The notes beneath the pieces are model-generated. The model saw nothing but the letters and a program-made list of their open reading frames with translations, was not told the origin of the DNA and did not search any database. A program made the position numbers and the translations under genes. Positions 63,395 to 64,000 of a DNA stretch of 64,000 bases are shown piece by piece (the stretch's first letter is position 1; the number at the start of each line of letters is the position of its first letter). The stretch lies in assembly GCF_900445235.1 (NCBI RefSeq), contig NZ_UFSM01000001.1:4665501-4729500 (forward strand), read 5' to 3'. The stretch is from Aminobacter aminovorans. GTDB taxonomy: Bacteria > Pseudomonadota > Alphaproteobacteria > Rhizobiales > Rhizobiaceae.

Positions 63395-64000
63395 ATGAAA
63401 CTCGTGGCAGTCGTCATAGCAGTTGTCGGTATCCTGGTCATCGCCTCGCTGCTTGCGGTCTATGCCTATGGCCGCTTCGCCAAACGCGCGCGGGGTGCCG
63501 CTTCCCGCGTATTGCCGACGTCGGACGGCGATACCCAGTTCGACCGGCTGGTCACCCCGCTCCTTGCCGACCACCCCGGACAAAGCGGGCTGGCGCTGCT
63601 TTCCTCCAACCTGCATGCCTTCGCCATCAGGGCCTACACCGCGCGCCACGCACAGCGGAGCCTCGACCTGCAATATTACTACTGGAAGGATGACCTGACC
63701 GGCAGCCTGCTCGCCCGCGAGGTCCTCGGCGCCGCCGACCGTGGCGTACGCGTTCGGCTGATCCTCGACGACATCAACGCCAAGGGCTACGATCCGAACT
63801 ATCTCGCCCTCGACAGCCACCCCAACATCGAGGTCCGCCTGTTCAACCCGAGCTGGGCACGCGCCTTCGGCCTGCAGCGCGGGCTGGAGTTGGTCCTGCG
63901 CGCGGTGCGCACGACGCGGCGCATGCACAACAAGGCCTGGGTTGCCGACGGCAGGCTGGCCATCGTCGGCGGGCGCAATGTCGGTGACGCCTATTTCGAC
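63395..64000 (+). CDS. Phospholipase D-like (cardiolipin synthase type) protein, partial
   Basis: Open for 202 codons to the window edge. An N-terminal membrane helix (MKLVAVVIAVVGILVIASLL) is followed by the first PLD half: QRSLDLQYYYWKDDLTGSLL, VRVRLILDDINAKGYDP and the HKD-type motif starting MHNKAWVADGRLAIVGGRNV, with GDAYFD at the edge. The second HKD motif would lie beyond. It would transfer or cleave phosphatidyl groups at the membrane. Confidence 0.88.
   Translation, partial: MKLVAVVIAVVGILVIASLLAVYAYGRFAKRARGAASRVLPTSDGDTQFDRLVTPLLADHPGQSGLALLSSNLHAFAIRAYTARHAQRSLDLQYYYWKDDLTGSLLAREVLGAADRGVRVRLILDDINAKGYDPNYLALDSHPNIEVRLFNPSWARAFGLQRGLELVLRAVRTTRRMHNKAWVADGRLAIVGGRNVGDAYFD

Overview
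The window looks like a chromosomal segment of an alphaproteobacterium of the order Rhizobiales, most likely Phyllobacteriaceae (Mesorhizobium or Aminobacter type). The reasons are high GC, a PdhS-like cell-cycle kinase, a tRNA-His without the usual G-1:C73 pair, an Entner-Doudoroff operon, and short palindromic intergenic repeats of a kind I associate with Mesorhizobium genomes. I see no prophage, insertion sequence, CRISPR array or rRNA operon. The genus is inference only.

Layout. 1-2936: partial multi-PAS sensor kinase (PdhS-like). 3.0-5.2 kb: phasin with an operator-like inverted repeat, a palindromic repeat, a three-hairpin small RNA whose loops all carry CCTCCTCCC, tRNA-His, an I78 inhibitor-like lipoprotein and a glycine-zipper protein. 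5.4-9.4 kb: putrescine ABC transporter potFGHI. 9.7-12.7 kb: EamA exporter, then an FMN reductase plus MFS pump behind a SoxR-like box. 12.7-13.6 kb: frameshifted S41-like gene. 13.8-15.9 kb: MHYT-GGDEF-EAL protein. 15.9-19.2 kb: ScfR/RamB-like regulator divergent from isocitrate lyase. 19.4-23.7 kb: atypical receiver protein, HAD hydrolase, gamma-glutamylputrescine synthetase and oxidase, and a truncated LuxR remnant. 23.8-26.4 kb: two-component system and lipoprotein. 26.6-30.9 kb: FecI/FecR/TonB-receptor trio. 30.9-34.4 kb: KAS III-like enzyme, SDR and a c-heme protein. 34.7-38.8 kb: zwf-pgl-edd. 38.9-45.0 kb: MliC, an ABC-F protein with an elaborate leader, a von Willebrand protein whose 3' end is tandemly repeated, a GlxA-type regulator and folD. 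45.2-54.2 kb: exopolysaccharide cluster. 54.2-62.2 kb: phosphoesterase, proC, modABC with a short ModE, a TauE exporter and a CoA-transferase pair (one subunit frameshifted). 62.4-64.0 kb: EEP-family protein and the start of a phospholipase D-like protein.

The genes fit a soil heterotroph. Putrescine is imported (potFGHI) and degraded by glutamylation (puuA/puuB). Sugars go through the Entner-Doudoroff route, acetate through the glyoxylate shunt, and surplus carbon into polyhydroxybutyrate (phasin). Surface polysaccharide is made by the 45-54 kb cluster. The most interesting signals are regulatory RNA: the triple anti-Shine-Dalgarno hairpin RNA directly after the phasin gene, and the ABC-F leader, which has its own promoter, a 23-codon ORF containing an Arg-Gln-Arg motif, and ordered hairpins before the resistance-type gene.
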